Positions 52,638 to 60,292 of a DNA stretch of 64,000 nt are shown here, piece after piece (position 1 is the first letter of the stretch; each line of letters begins with the position of its first letter). Under the pieces are notes generated by a model. It did no database searches and had not been told where the DNA came from. It saw nothing but the letters and a program-made list of their open reading frames with translations. Source of the DNA: Kribbella jiaozuonensis (GTDB lineage: Bacteria; Actinomycetota; Actinomycetes; Propionibacteriales; Kribbellaceae); contig NZ_SZPZ01000003.1 of assembly GCF_005233875.1 (NCBI RefSeq), positions 800,489 through 864,488 on the forward strand, in the 5' to 3' direction. Both the position numbers and the translations under genes were made by a program.

Positions 52638-53498
52638 TCAGTCGAGAATCTGGCGCAGGGTGGTGGCGAACTCCTCCGGCTTGCCCGGCTGGCCGTACTC
52701 GTTGCCGAGGAAGCCACCGTGCCCGCTGGGAAACGTGACCGGCTCGAGCCCGAGCCGCTCCGCCGCAGCCTTGCCGCCGCGGGCCGCCATCTGATTGCCC
52801 GACTCCTCGCCGACACCGATGACGATCCGCTCCTTCGCCTTGGCCAGCGCGTCGAAGTCCGGCTGGTACGACGTACAGCCGCGAAGGTTCTGCCCGAGCA
52901 GCGCGTCGTTGCGGGAGCCGTCGTCCTCGGTCGGTAGGCCGAACATGGCCGGATCCGGCGCCGGCTGCTGCGTGTAGTCGGCGGGGACCTCGCCGTCGTA
53001 CCCGACGAAGGCGATGAACTTCGCCATGCCGGCGCCCATGCCGTCGCGCTGGTACGTCGCGTACATGTCGGCGACCACGGCCAGGGCGTTCTCACTGTCG
53101 GGGAGGATCGCGGCCAGCGGCGGCTCGTGGGCGACCAGAGTGTTGATCAGGTCAGGGCGCTTCGCGGTCAGGGCCAGTGCGTTCACCGCGCCGCCGCTGC
53201 TGGCGAAGATGTCGACCGGGCCGGCGTCGAGGTGCTCGATGATCGCGGCGAGATCGGCGGCGTGATCGTCCGGGGACAGCTCGGTGATCTCACCGGTGCG
53301 GACGCTCCGCTCGACGCCGCGCGGGTCATACGTGACGACAGTGCGGTCGGCGAACTGCGAGGCCAGGGTCGGGAATCCGCTGGCGCCCATCGGCGAGCCG
53401 ATCATCAGCAGCACCGGGCGGTTCGCCAGGTCGCCGCGAACGTCGTACGTCAGCGTGGCTCCGGGCACGTCGAGCGTCTGGGTCACAGGCTCTGGCAT
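52638..53498 (-). CDS. Alpha/beta hydrolase
   Basis: 286 aa from the ATG at 53498, with GAGGAG 5 bases upstream (the adjoining GTG at 53501 is less likely). The oxyanion segment is MIGSPMGASGF. The nucleophile elbow is IFASSGGAVNALAL, where the second Ser is in the usual place, and the catalytic His is in FPSGHGGFLGNEYGQPGKPEEFA. Similar to actinobacterial haloperoxidase/esterase-type proteins of unknown substrate. Probably co-transcribed with the FKBP gene. Confidence 0.87.
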   Translation of the reverse strand: MPEPVTQTLDVPGATLTYDVRGDLANRPVLLMIGSPMGASGFPTLASQFADRTVVTYDPRGVERSVRTGEITELSPDDHAADLAAIIEHLDAGPVDIFASSGGAVNALALTAKRPDLINTLVAHEPPLAAILPDSENALAVVADMYATYQRDGMGAGMAKFIAFVGYDGEVPADYTQQPAPDPAMFGLPTEDDGSRNDALLGQNLRGCTSYQPDFDALAKAKERIVIGVGEESGNQMAARGGKAAAERLGLEPVTFPSGHGGFLGNEYGQPGKPEEFATTLRQILD

Positions 53499-53592
53499 CA
53501 CAGCTCCTCTGCGGGGTCGGACTCGTGATCGAGAGCCTAGACCGCTCCGGCTGCACGGAACAGGAACTCAAGGTGCACTATTGTCGCACTCT

Positions 53593-54300
53593 GTGATCAC
53601 TCGGCTCGCTGTGTTGGCCGGCCTGGCGGCGGTCCTGACGTCGGCTGTCGCCGTGGCAGCGCCGGCCGAGAACTATGCGCAGTACTCGTTGATGTTCGAG
53701 AAGTCGGCCGGGCAGTACTACGCCGGCGGGACGGCCGCCGGCCAATGGGCCTGGACGCCGCTCAGCGCCACCGAGTCCGACATCTCCTGGGGCGATCCCA
53801 AGAGTTGGCCGCCGAAGTCCGCCGAGCACTTCATCCACGACGGCGACTGGGTCCTCCTGGACGGCTACAACGACGGCGCCGGCCGCCCACTGACCCAGAT
53901 CCAACGCGTCACCAGCGAGAAGCTGGGCGACGCCAACTGCAACAACCTGAAGCCGATCCCGTCGGCGGGCGGCCGCCAGCACTATGTCCGATGGACCATC
54001 CCCACCACCGGCTACTGCCTCGACGCCACCGGCACCATCAAGCCCCCCAACGGCTCCACCACAGTCAACTTCCGCCACCTACAGAAGTGGCTTCCGCCCC
54101 ACCCCTGCAGCAACCCTTACTACAAGTCCCAGACCTGCATCACCCAGTACGAACAGTGGTGGGACGACAACCAGCACCCGTACGCCCTTCAACTGACCCG
54201 CACAGTCGAACTGGCCCGCCGCCTGGGCATGGCCTTCACCAACCACACCACCGTCCCCCTCACCTGGAACGCCGACGGCCGCTACTACTGGCACTACTGA
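53593..54300 (+). CDS. Secreted protein of unknown function
   Basis: 235 aa. Signal peptide VITRLAVLAGLAAVLTSAVA with probable cleavage after VAA-APA near residue 25. The mature protein is Trp/Tyr-rich, with five Cys (NCNNL, GYCLD, PHPCSN, QTCITQYEQWW) that could form two disulfides, and a tail ending DGRYYWHY. No family recognised. The GTG at 53593 follows TATTGT (53579-53584) by 8 bp and has no ribosome site, so the message is predicted leaderless. It stands alone before purD. Confidence 0.7.
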   Translation: MITRLAVLAGLAAVLTSAVAVAAPAENYAQYSLMFEKSAGQYYAGGTAAGQWAWTPLSATESDISWGDPKSWPPKSAEHFIHDGDWVLLDGYNDGAGRPLTQIQRVTSEKLGDANCNNLKPIPSAGGRQHYVRWTIPTTGYCLDATGTIKPPNGSTTVNFRHLQKWLPPHPCSNPYYKSQTCITQYEQWWDDNQHPYALQLTRTVELARRLGMAFTNHTTVPLTWNADGRYYWHY

Positions 54301-54348
54301 CGCTGCGCGGGTCGGACCAGTCCGGAGTACACGCTAGGCTGATCGCCC

Positions 54349-55626
54349 GTGAAGGTTTTGGTGATCGGGTCCGGTGGGCGTGAGCATGCACTGGCCTGGG
54401 CGTTGACGCAGGACCCCGAGGTCGAGCAGGTGGTGGCGGCTCCGGGGAATCCGGGGATCGCGGCGCTGCGGCCCGCGCACGACGGGCAAACGATCGTTTG
54501 CCGGTCGGTGGAGATCGAGGACCACGACGCTGTCCTCGCGCTGGCACAGGAGATCGAGGCGGACCTGGTCGTGGTCGGACCGGAGGCGCCGCTCGTCGCC
54601 GGGCTGGCCGACCCGCTGCGGGAGGCCGGGTTCGCGGTGTTCGGTCCGTCCGGGGAAGCCGCACAGATCGAGGGCTCGAAGGCGTTCGCGAAGGACGTGA
54701 TGGCTGCCGCGAGCGTGCCGACCGGGCGTGCGTACGTGTGCACGACGCCGGAGGAGGCTGCGACCGCGATCGACGCGTTCGGTCCGCCGTACGTCGTGAA
54801 GGACGACGGGCTCGCCGCGGGCAAGGGGGTTGTGGTCACCTCGGACCGCGAGGAGGCGCTCGCGCACGCGGCGCAGTGTGGGCAGGTGCTGATCGAGGAG
54901 TTCCTGGACGGCCCCGAGGTCTCGCTGTTCGCGATCACCGACGGCACCACGGTGCTGCCGATGCAGCCGGCGCAGGACTTCAAGCGCCTCGCTGACAACG
55001 ACGAAGGCCCCAACACCGGCGGCATGGGCGCGTACACACCGTTGCCCTGGGCACCGGATGACCTGGTTGCCGAGATCACCGAGAAGGTCCTGCAGCCGAC
55101 CATCGACGAGCTCCGCCACCGCGGTACGCCGTTCAGCGGTCTGCTGTACGCCGGTCTCGCGCTGACCTCACGTGGTGTCCGCGTGATCGAGTTCAACTGC
55201 CGCTTCGGCGACCCGGAGACGCAGGCGCTGCTGCCGATGCTGAAGACCCCGCTCGGCGGTCTCCTGCTCGCAGCCGCCACCGGCAAGCTGGCCGACCAGG
55301 GCGACCTGAGCTGGCGCGATGCCGCATCGGTCGCGGTGGTCGTCGCCGCGAAGAAGTACCCGTCCAGCCCGCGCAAGGGCGACCCGATCGCCGGCGTCGA
55401 GCAGGCCGAGAGCGACGACGTCCGCGTCTTCCACGCCGGTACGGCGCTCGACGGCGAGGAGCTCGTCACGTCCGGCGGCCGCGTACTGGCGGTCAGTGCG
55501 GTCGGCAAGGACCTCGCCGAGGCCCGCCAACGCGCGTACGCCGCCGTCGGCCAGATCCGCATCAAGGGCTCCCAGCACCGCACCGACATCGCCCTCAAGG
55601 CCGAACGCGGCGAGATCACGCTCTGA
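54349..55626 (+). CDS. purD: Phosphoribosylamine-glycine ligase
   Basis: 425 aa ATP-grasp enzyme joining glycine to 5-phosphoribosylamine (second step of purine synthesis). VLVIGSGGREHALAWAL at the N-terminus, GPSGEAAQIEGSKAFAKDVM, VVKDDGLAAGKGVVV (ATP-grasp loop) and EFNCRFGDPETQALLP (metal-binding) are complete. The GTG at 54349 stands 8 bp after TAGGCT (54335-54340), again without a ribosome site. Followed at 80 bp by the ECF sigma gene. Confidence 0.97.
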   Translation: MKVLVIGSGGREHALAWALTQDPEVEQVVAAPGNPGIAALRPAHDGQTIVCRSVEIEDHDAVLALAQEIEADLVVVGPEAPLVAGLADPLREAGFAVFGPSGEAAQIEGSKAFAKDVMAAASVPTGRAYVCTTPEEAATAIDAFGPPYVVKDDGLAAGKGVVVTSDREEALAHAAQCGQVLIEEFLDGPEVSLFAITDGTTVLPMQPAQDFKRLADNDEGPNTGGMGAYTPLPWAPDDLVAEITEKVLQPTIDELRHRGTPFSGLLYAGLALTSRGVRVIEFNCRFGDPETQALLPMLKTPLGGLLLAAATGKLADQGDLSWRDAASVAVVVAAKKYPSSPRKGDPIAGVEQAESDDVRVFHAGTALDGEELVTSGGRVLAVSAVGKDLAEARQRAYAAVGQIRIKGSQHRTDIALKAERGEITL

Positions 55627-55706
55627 CGACTCCTCTCCACCCCCGGCCTGTGAGAAAGTCATACGCTCGAGGGAACCGGATCGATGGGTCGGGGGTGTAG
55701 GTGGTT

Positions 55707-56195
55707 ATGGAGACGGAGGGGCTGCGGGAGTTCTACCGCGCGCACCAGCCACGGCTGGTCGGGGTGATCTCGTTGCTCACCGGGTCGCGGGCCGAGGCGG
55801 AAGACATCGTCCAGGAGGCGTTCGTCCGGCTGGTGCCCCGGTGGCAGAAGGTCTCGCGGTACGACTCTCCGGAGGCCTGGGTGCGCCTGGTCGCCGTCCG
55901 GCTTGCCGCGAACCGGCACCGTGACGGGAACCGGTTCACGCAGCTGTTCCACCGGCTGCCGGCGGAACACGTCCCGGACCCCGCCGACAGGTACGCCGGT
56001 GATCTCGAGCAGGCTCTCGCCGGCCTGCCGATGCCGACCCGGCAGGTCGTCGTCCTCCATTACGTCTGTGACCTGAGCGTGGCTCAGGTGGCGGACACGC
56101 TCGGGATCGCGGAAGGCACGGTCAAATCGCGCCTGTCCCGCGCCCGGGACGCCCTGTCCGATTCATTGCTGTTGAGGAGTGACGACCATGCCTGA
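55707..56195 (+). CDS. ECF sigma factor, SigE-like family
   Basis: 162 aa. Region 2 (FYRAHQPRLVGVISLLTGSRAEAEDIVQEAFVRLVPRW) and region 4 (ALAGLPMPTRQVVVLHYVCDLSVAQVADTLGIAEGTVKSRLSRARDAL) are complete, and there is nothing beyond region 4. It directs RNA polymerase to a small regulon. A GGAACC at 55672-55677, the usual -35 of ECF promoters, precedes the gene and suggests self-activation. The start could be the ATG at 55707 or the GTG at 55701. Overlaps the following membrane protein gene by 8 bp, a likely partner. Confidence 0.92.
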   Translation: METEGLREFYRAHQPRLVGVISLLTGSRAEAEDIVQEAFVRLVPRWQKVSRYDSPEAWVRLVAVRLAANRHRDGNRFTQLFHRLPAEHVPDPADRYAGDLEQALAGLPMPTRQVVVLHYVCDLSVAQVADTLGIAEGTVKSRLSRARDALSDSLLLRSDDHA

Positions 56196-56802
56196 TCTGC
56201 AAGAGGACCTGCAGGCCCTGGCGGACCGCAAGGCTGCCGATTCCGCCGGTGACTTCGACTCCGTCCTGACCGCGGCCCGTTCCCGCAAGCGCCGCCTGAC
56301 CGCCGGCCTGACCGTGCTCGGTGCGGCCGTCGTGGTCGGCGCCGTCGCGGTCGTCCCCACGCTCCGGCCGGCGCACGACGCGCCGGTAGCCGACAGCCCG
56401 GTCCCGACGAACATGATCGCGCCGCCCGAGGTGTCCGTCCAGCCGAACCCGGCGCCCGTCGAGAAGGCCGGTCCGCTCACGCTGACCTCGGCGAAGGCAC
56501 TGGTCGCCGGTGGCCAGGTCGTCGCGTCGTTCCCGGACAAGCAGGTCCGGCACGTGACCTTCACGCTCGCGTCGGCGGCCAAGCCGGACGTGCCGCTCTA
56601 CACGCTGGTGGCCAAGGTGCCCGGCGACGCGTCCACGCCGTACTCGATGAAGGTGAACCCGGGTGAGTCCGGGATCGCGATCCCGCAGTACACCGGCGCC
56701 GGGCCGTACACGCTGGCCCTGCCGAAGGGGCTCGCCGCCGGTTCGTACCAGGTGTGCACCCTGTCCGGCGCCAAGCTCTGTGGTCTGGTGACCGTCAAGT
56801 AG
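56188..56802 (+). CDS. Single-pass membrane protein, probable sigma-factor partner
   Basis: 204 aa. Cytoplasmic N-terminus of about 38 residues (MPDLQEDLQALADRKAADSA onwards), one helix (about 39-57), Pro-rich linker, then an extracytoplasmic domain of about 110 residues with a closing TLSGAKLCGLVTVK. The topology is that of an anti-sigma factor, but the short N-terminus has no zinc-binding HxxxCxxC motif. GAGGAG lies 8 bases before the ATG, which overlaps the sigma gene. It could restrain the sigma factor or report envelope state; unproven. Confidence 0.75.
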   Translation: MPDLQEDLQALADRKAADSAGDFDSVLTAARSRKRRLTAGLTVLGAAVVVGAVAVVPTLRPAHDAPVADSPVPTNMIAPPEVSVQPNPAPVEKAGPLTLTSAKALVAGGQVVASFPDKQVRHVTFTLASAAKPDVPLYTLVAKVPGDASTPYSMKVNPGESGIAIPQYTGAGPYTLALPKGLAAGSYQVCTLSGAKLCGLVTVK

Positions 56803-56826
56803 TAGCCGTCTGGGAGAATGGGGCTC

Positions 56827-58254
56827 GTGACCAAGCCCCTGATCCCCAACGTTCTCGCCGCGCGCTACGCCAGTCTGTCGATGGCGGAGCTGTGGTCACC
56901 GGAGCACAAGATCGTGCTCGAGCGGAAGCTCTGGGTCGCGGTGCTGAGGGCCCAGAAGGAGCTCGGGGTCGAGGTTCCGGACGGGGTCGTCGAGGACTAC
57001 GAGCGGGTGATCGACCAGGTCGACCTGGCATCGATCGCGGCCCGGGAGCGGGTCACGCGGCACGACGTGAAGGCGCGGATCGAGGAGTTCAGCGCGCTCG
57101 CCGGGCACGAACACATCCACAAGGGGATGACGAGTCGTGACCTGACCGAGAACGTGGAGCAGCTCCAGATCCGCGCCGGCCTCGAGCTGGTCCGCGACCG
57201 CGCGGTGGCCACCGCCGTACAGCTCGGTCAGAAGGCGGCCGAGCACGCGGCGCTGGTGATGACCGGCCGCTCCCACAACGTCGCCGCGCAGGCGACCACA
57301 CTGGGCAAGCGGTTCGCCTCGGCCGCGGACGAGCTGCTGGTCGCGATCGCGCGGATCGAGGAGCTGATCGAGCGGTATCCACTGCGCGGCATCAAGGGCC
57401 CGGTCGGTACGTCGCAGGACATGCTCGACCTGTTCGGCGGCGACGAGATCAAGCTGGCCACGCTGGAGACCACGATCGCGCAGCACCTGGGCTTCAGCCA
57501 CACGCTGACCAGCGTCGGCCAGGTGTACCCACGGTCGCTCGACTACGAGGTCGTCTCCGCGCTGGTGCAGCTGGCCGCCGGGCCGTCCAGCCTGGCGACG
57601 ACGATCCGGCTGATGGCCGGGCACGAGCTGGTCACCGAAGGCTTTAAGGAGGGCCAGGTCGGCTCCTCGGCGATGCCGCACAAGATGAACACCCGGTCGT
57701 GCGAGCGGGTCAACGGCCTCGCCGTCATCCTCCGCGGATACGCGTCGATGGCGGGCGAGCTGGCCGGCAACCAGTGGAACGAGGGCGACGTCTTCTGCTC
57801 CGTCGTACGGCGGGTCGCGCTGCCGGACGCGTTCTTCGCGCTGGACGGGCTGTTCGAGACGTTCCTGACCGTCCTGGACGAGTTCGGGGTGTACCCGGCC
57901 GTCGTGTCGCGTGAGCTCGAGCGGTACCTGCCGTTCCTGACCACGACCAAGGTGCTGATGGCCGCGGTGAAGAACGGCGTCGGCCGGGAGACCGCGCACG
58001 AGGTGATCAAGGAGCACGCGGTCGCGACCGCCCTCGACCTGCGCAAGGGTCTGGCCGGCAACGACCTGTTCCACCGCCTCGGCGCCGACGGCCGGCTCGG
58101 CCTCACCGAGGAGCAGATCGTCGGCATCGTCGGCGAGCCGCTGACGTTCACCGGCGCGGCCGTCGCCCAGGTCGGAGCGGTCGTCGCGAAGATCGACGAC
58201 CTGGCGAAGCGCTACCCGGAGGCCGCCGCCTACACCCCGGGTGACATCCTCTAA
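56827..58254 (+). CDS. purB: Adenylosuccinate lyase
   Basis: 475 aa from the GTG at 56827 (an ATG at 56818 adds three residues). Fumarase/aspartase superfamily; releases fumarate from SAICAR and from adenylosuccinate. Motifs: TRHDVKARIEEF, HKGMTSRDLTENVEQLQ (substrate loop) and the signature GSSAMPHKMNTRSCERVNGLA with the catalytic Ser loop. Lies 24 bp after the sigma partner gene and is followed at 3 bp by a small membrane protein gene. It uses the product of purA, also in this window. Confidence 0.97.
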   Translation: MTKPLIPNVLAARYASLSMAELWSPEHKIVLERKLWVAVLRAQKELGVEVPDGVVEDYERVIDQVDLASIAARERVTRHDVKARIEEFSALAGHEHIHKGMTSRDLTENVEQLQIRAGLELVRDRAVATAVQLGQKAAEHAALVMTGRSHNVAAQATTLGKRFASAADELLVAIARIEELIERYPLRGIKGPVGTSQDMLDLFGGDEIKLATLETTIAQHLGFSHTLTSVGQVYPRSLDYEVVSALVQLAAGPSSLATTIRLMAGHELVTEGFKEGQVGSSAMPHKMNTRSCERVNGLAVILRGYASMAGELAGNQWNEGDVFCSVVRRVALPDAFFALDGLFETFLTVLDEFGVYPAVVSRELERYLPFLTTTKVLMAAVKNGVGRETAHEVIKEHAVATALDLRKGLAGNDLFHRLGADGRLGLTEEQIVGIVGEPLTFTGAAVAQVGAVVAKIDDLAKRYPEAAAYTPGDIL

Positions 58255-58257
58255 CCC

Positions 58258-58614
58258 GTGTTCGCACCGCTCACCTGGTTCCTGGTTGCGCTGTCGCTCG
58301 CCGCGGCGGTGTTCGCCGTCGTCCTCGCGGCGCGCGACAAGCGGATCAATTGGACATTGCTCGGCATGCTCGGGGTGATCGAGGTCGCGCTGGTGGCGCA
58401 ACTGGTGGTCGGCATCGTGCAGCTGAGCGGGACCGACCGGGACGTGTCCGGGCCGTTCTTCATCGGCTACCTGATCGGCTCGCTGATCATCCTGCCGATC
58501 GGGGCGTTCTGGGCGCTGGCCGAGAGCAGCCGCTGGGGCGCCGGCGCGCTGGCCATCGCCTGCGTCGTGATCCCGATCCTCGAGCTCCGGCTGTACGACG
58601 TGTGGACGGCCTGA
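58258..58614 (+). CDS. Small four-helix membrane protein
   Basis: 118 aa with four predicted helices (residues about 4-25, 32-54, 66-85, 92-110) and little outside the membrane. GTG start 3 bp after the purB stop; likely translated from the same message. No motif identifies a function. Similar small integral proteins next to purB occur across Kribbella-like actinobacteria (recollection, not checked). Confidence 0.7.
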   Translation: MFAPLTWFLVALSLAAAVFAVVLAARDKRINWTLLGMLGVIEVALVAQLVVGIVQLSGTDRDVSGPFFIGYLIGSLIILPIGAFWALAESSRWGAGALAIACVVIPILELRLYDVWTA

Positions 58615-58615
58615 C

Positions 58616-59008
58616 ATGACCGATCCCGCAGCGACCAAGCACGGCCCGGGCCGGATCCTGATCGCGGTGTACGGCGTGTTCGCGCTGGCCGCGACCGCCC
58701 GCGCCGGCGTACAGATCGCGACGAAGTTCAGCGACGCCCCGATCGCCTACGTGTTGTCGGCCGTTGCCGCGATCATCTACTGCGCGGCGACGTTCGCGTT
58801 GGCCAAGGCAACGAACGTGTCCCGCAAGGTCGCCACGACAGCGATCGCGATCGAGCTGATCGGCGTACTCGCGATCGGTGCGTTCAGCTACGCCGCCCCG
58901 GACGACTTCCCGGATGCGACCGTGTGGTCGCACTTCGGGCAGGGCTACGGGTTCGTGCCGGTGGTGCTGCCGGTACTCGGACTGCTCTGGTTGCGTCGCA
59001 CTCGGTAA
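58616..59008 (+). CDS. Four-helix membrane protein
   Basis: 130 aa. Helices at about 13-30, 42-62, 70-91 and 109-125, with the conserved-looking loop APDDFPDATVWSHFGQGYGFVP between helices 3 and 4 on the outer face. It is the next gene after the four-helix protein (the two stop/start codons are 1 bp apart). The DxSxHFGxGYGxxP-like motif recurs in a family of actinobacterial integral membrane proteins of unknown function. Probably an operon with purB. Confidence 0.75.
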   Translation: MTDPAATKHGPGRILIAVYGVFALAATARAGVQIATKFSDAPIAYVLSAVAAIIYCAATFALAKATNVSRKVATTAIAIELIGVLAIGAFSYAAPDDFPDATVWSHFGQGYGFVPVVLPVLGLLWLRRTR

Positions 59009-59071
59009 CTGCCAGGAAACTGCCAGCCACACGCAGGGGCTGCCACAGGTTCGCCGGACAGCATCGGTGAC

Positions 59072-60292
59072 ATGCAGATTCCAGGTCATCCTCGGGTCGA
59101 GATCGTCGTGCCCGTCAAGAACGAGGAAAACGACCTCGGACCGAATATCAGACGGTTGCGGGAGTTCCTCGACACCGCTTTCCCGTTCCCGGCCGAGGTC
59201 TGCATCGCGGACAACGGAAGTACGGACGCGACATATGAGATCGGCATGCTGCTCGCGAGCGAGCTGCCCGGGGTCCGGATCGTCCGGCTCGAGCAGTCCG
59301 GCCGCGGCCGCGCGCTGAAGCAGGTCTGGTCCGCGAGTACCGCCGAGGTGCTCGCGTACATGGACGTCGACCTGTCCACCAACCTGAACGCCATGCTCCC
59401 GCTGGTGGCGCCGCTGCTGGCCGGGCACAGTGATGTTGCCATCGGCACCCGGTTGGCGAAGAGCTCGCGGGTGGTCCGGCGGCCGAAGCGTGAGTTCATC
59501 TCGCGCTCGTACAATCTGTTGCTGCGGGCAACATTGAGTGCGCATTTCTCGGACGCCCAGTGCGGGTTCAAGGCGATCCGTGCCGACGTCGCGCACGAGC
59601 TGCTGCCGCTGGTCGAGGACACCAGCTGGTTCTTCGACACCGAGCTGCTGGTGCTGGCCGAGAAGGCCGGGCTGCGGATCCACGAAGTACCGGTGGACTG
59701 GGTCGACGACCTCGACTCCCGGGTCGCGATCGCGAAGACGGTCGGCGAGGATCTGCGGGGGATCGCTCGACTGATGCGCAGCCGCGTCGACCTCGAGCCG
59801 GTCCGGCAGAAGTACGGCCGCCCGCGGATCCTCGATCCTCGTACGGCGATGGCGGCCCGGGTACTGCGCTTCTGCGCGGTCGGCGTGCTGAGTACCGCGG
59901 CGTACGCGCTGCTCTATCTCGTGCTGCGCCAGGGCATGCCGGCCCAGGCGGCGAACCTGCTGTCGCTGCTGATCACGGCGGTCGGCAACACCACGCTCAA
60001 CCGCCGGATCACCTTCGGCGTACGCGGCGTGGAAGGCCGTTGGCGGCATCAGCTGCGCGGCCTGGTTGCCTTCGGCATCGGGTGGAGCTTGACCGCGGCG
60101 TCGCTCTGGCTGTTGCACACGGCAATCGCCGCTCCGCACCAAGCGGTGGAGATCACCGTGCTGACCATCGCGAACCTGGCCGCCACCGTGGTCCGGTTCA
60201 GCCTCTTCCAGACGTGGGTGTTCGACGACGACGCGCCTACCTTGCCCGCCTTCGAACCCCCTGCGGTTCTCGACCAGACCCGGAGCAATTGA
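59072..60292 (+). CDS. GT2 glycosyltransferase fused to a GtrA-type flippase domain
   Basis: 406 aa. N-terminal GT2 domain (residues about 8-240) with IVVPVKNEENDLGPN, the DVDLSTN nucleotide-sugar DxD element and CGFKAIRADVA, as in dolichyl- or polyprenyl-phosphate hexose synthases. C-terminal GtrA domain of four helices (about 265-385; VGNTTLNRRITFGVRG is typical). It makes a polyprenyl-phosphate sugar and may move it across the membrane. The stop overlaps the start of the GT-C transferase (TGATG), which would use the lipid-linked sugar. Confidence 0.92.
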   Translation: MQIPGHPRVEIVVPVKNEENDLGPNIRRLREFLDTAFPFPAEVCIADNGSTDATYEIGMLLASELPGVRIVRLEQSGRGRALKQVWSASTAEVLAYMDVDLSTNLNAMLPLVAPLLAGHSDVAIGTRLAKSSRVVRRPKREFISRSYNLLLRATLSAHFSDAQCGFKAIRADVAHELLPLVEDTSWFFDTELLVLAEKAGLRIHEVPVDWVDDLDSRVAIAKTVGEDLRGIARLMRSRVDLEPVRQKYGRPRILDPRTAMAARVLRFCAVGVLSTAAYALLYLVLRQGMPAQAANLLSLLITAVGNTTLNRRITFGVRGVEGRWRHQLRGLVAFGIGWSLTAASLWLLHTAIAAPHQAVEITVLTIANLAATVVRFSLFQTWVFDDDAPTLPAFEPPAVLDQTRSN

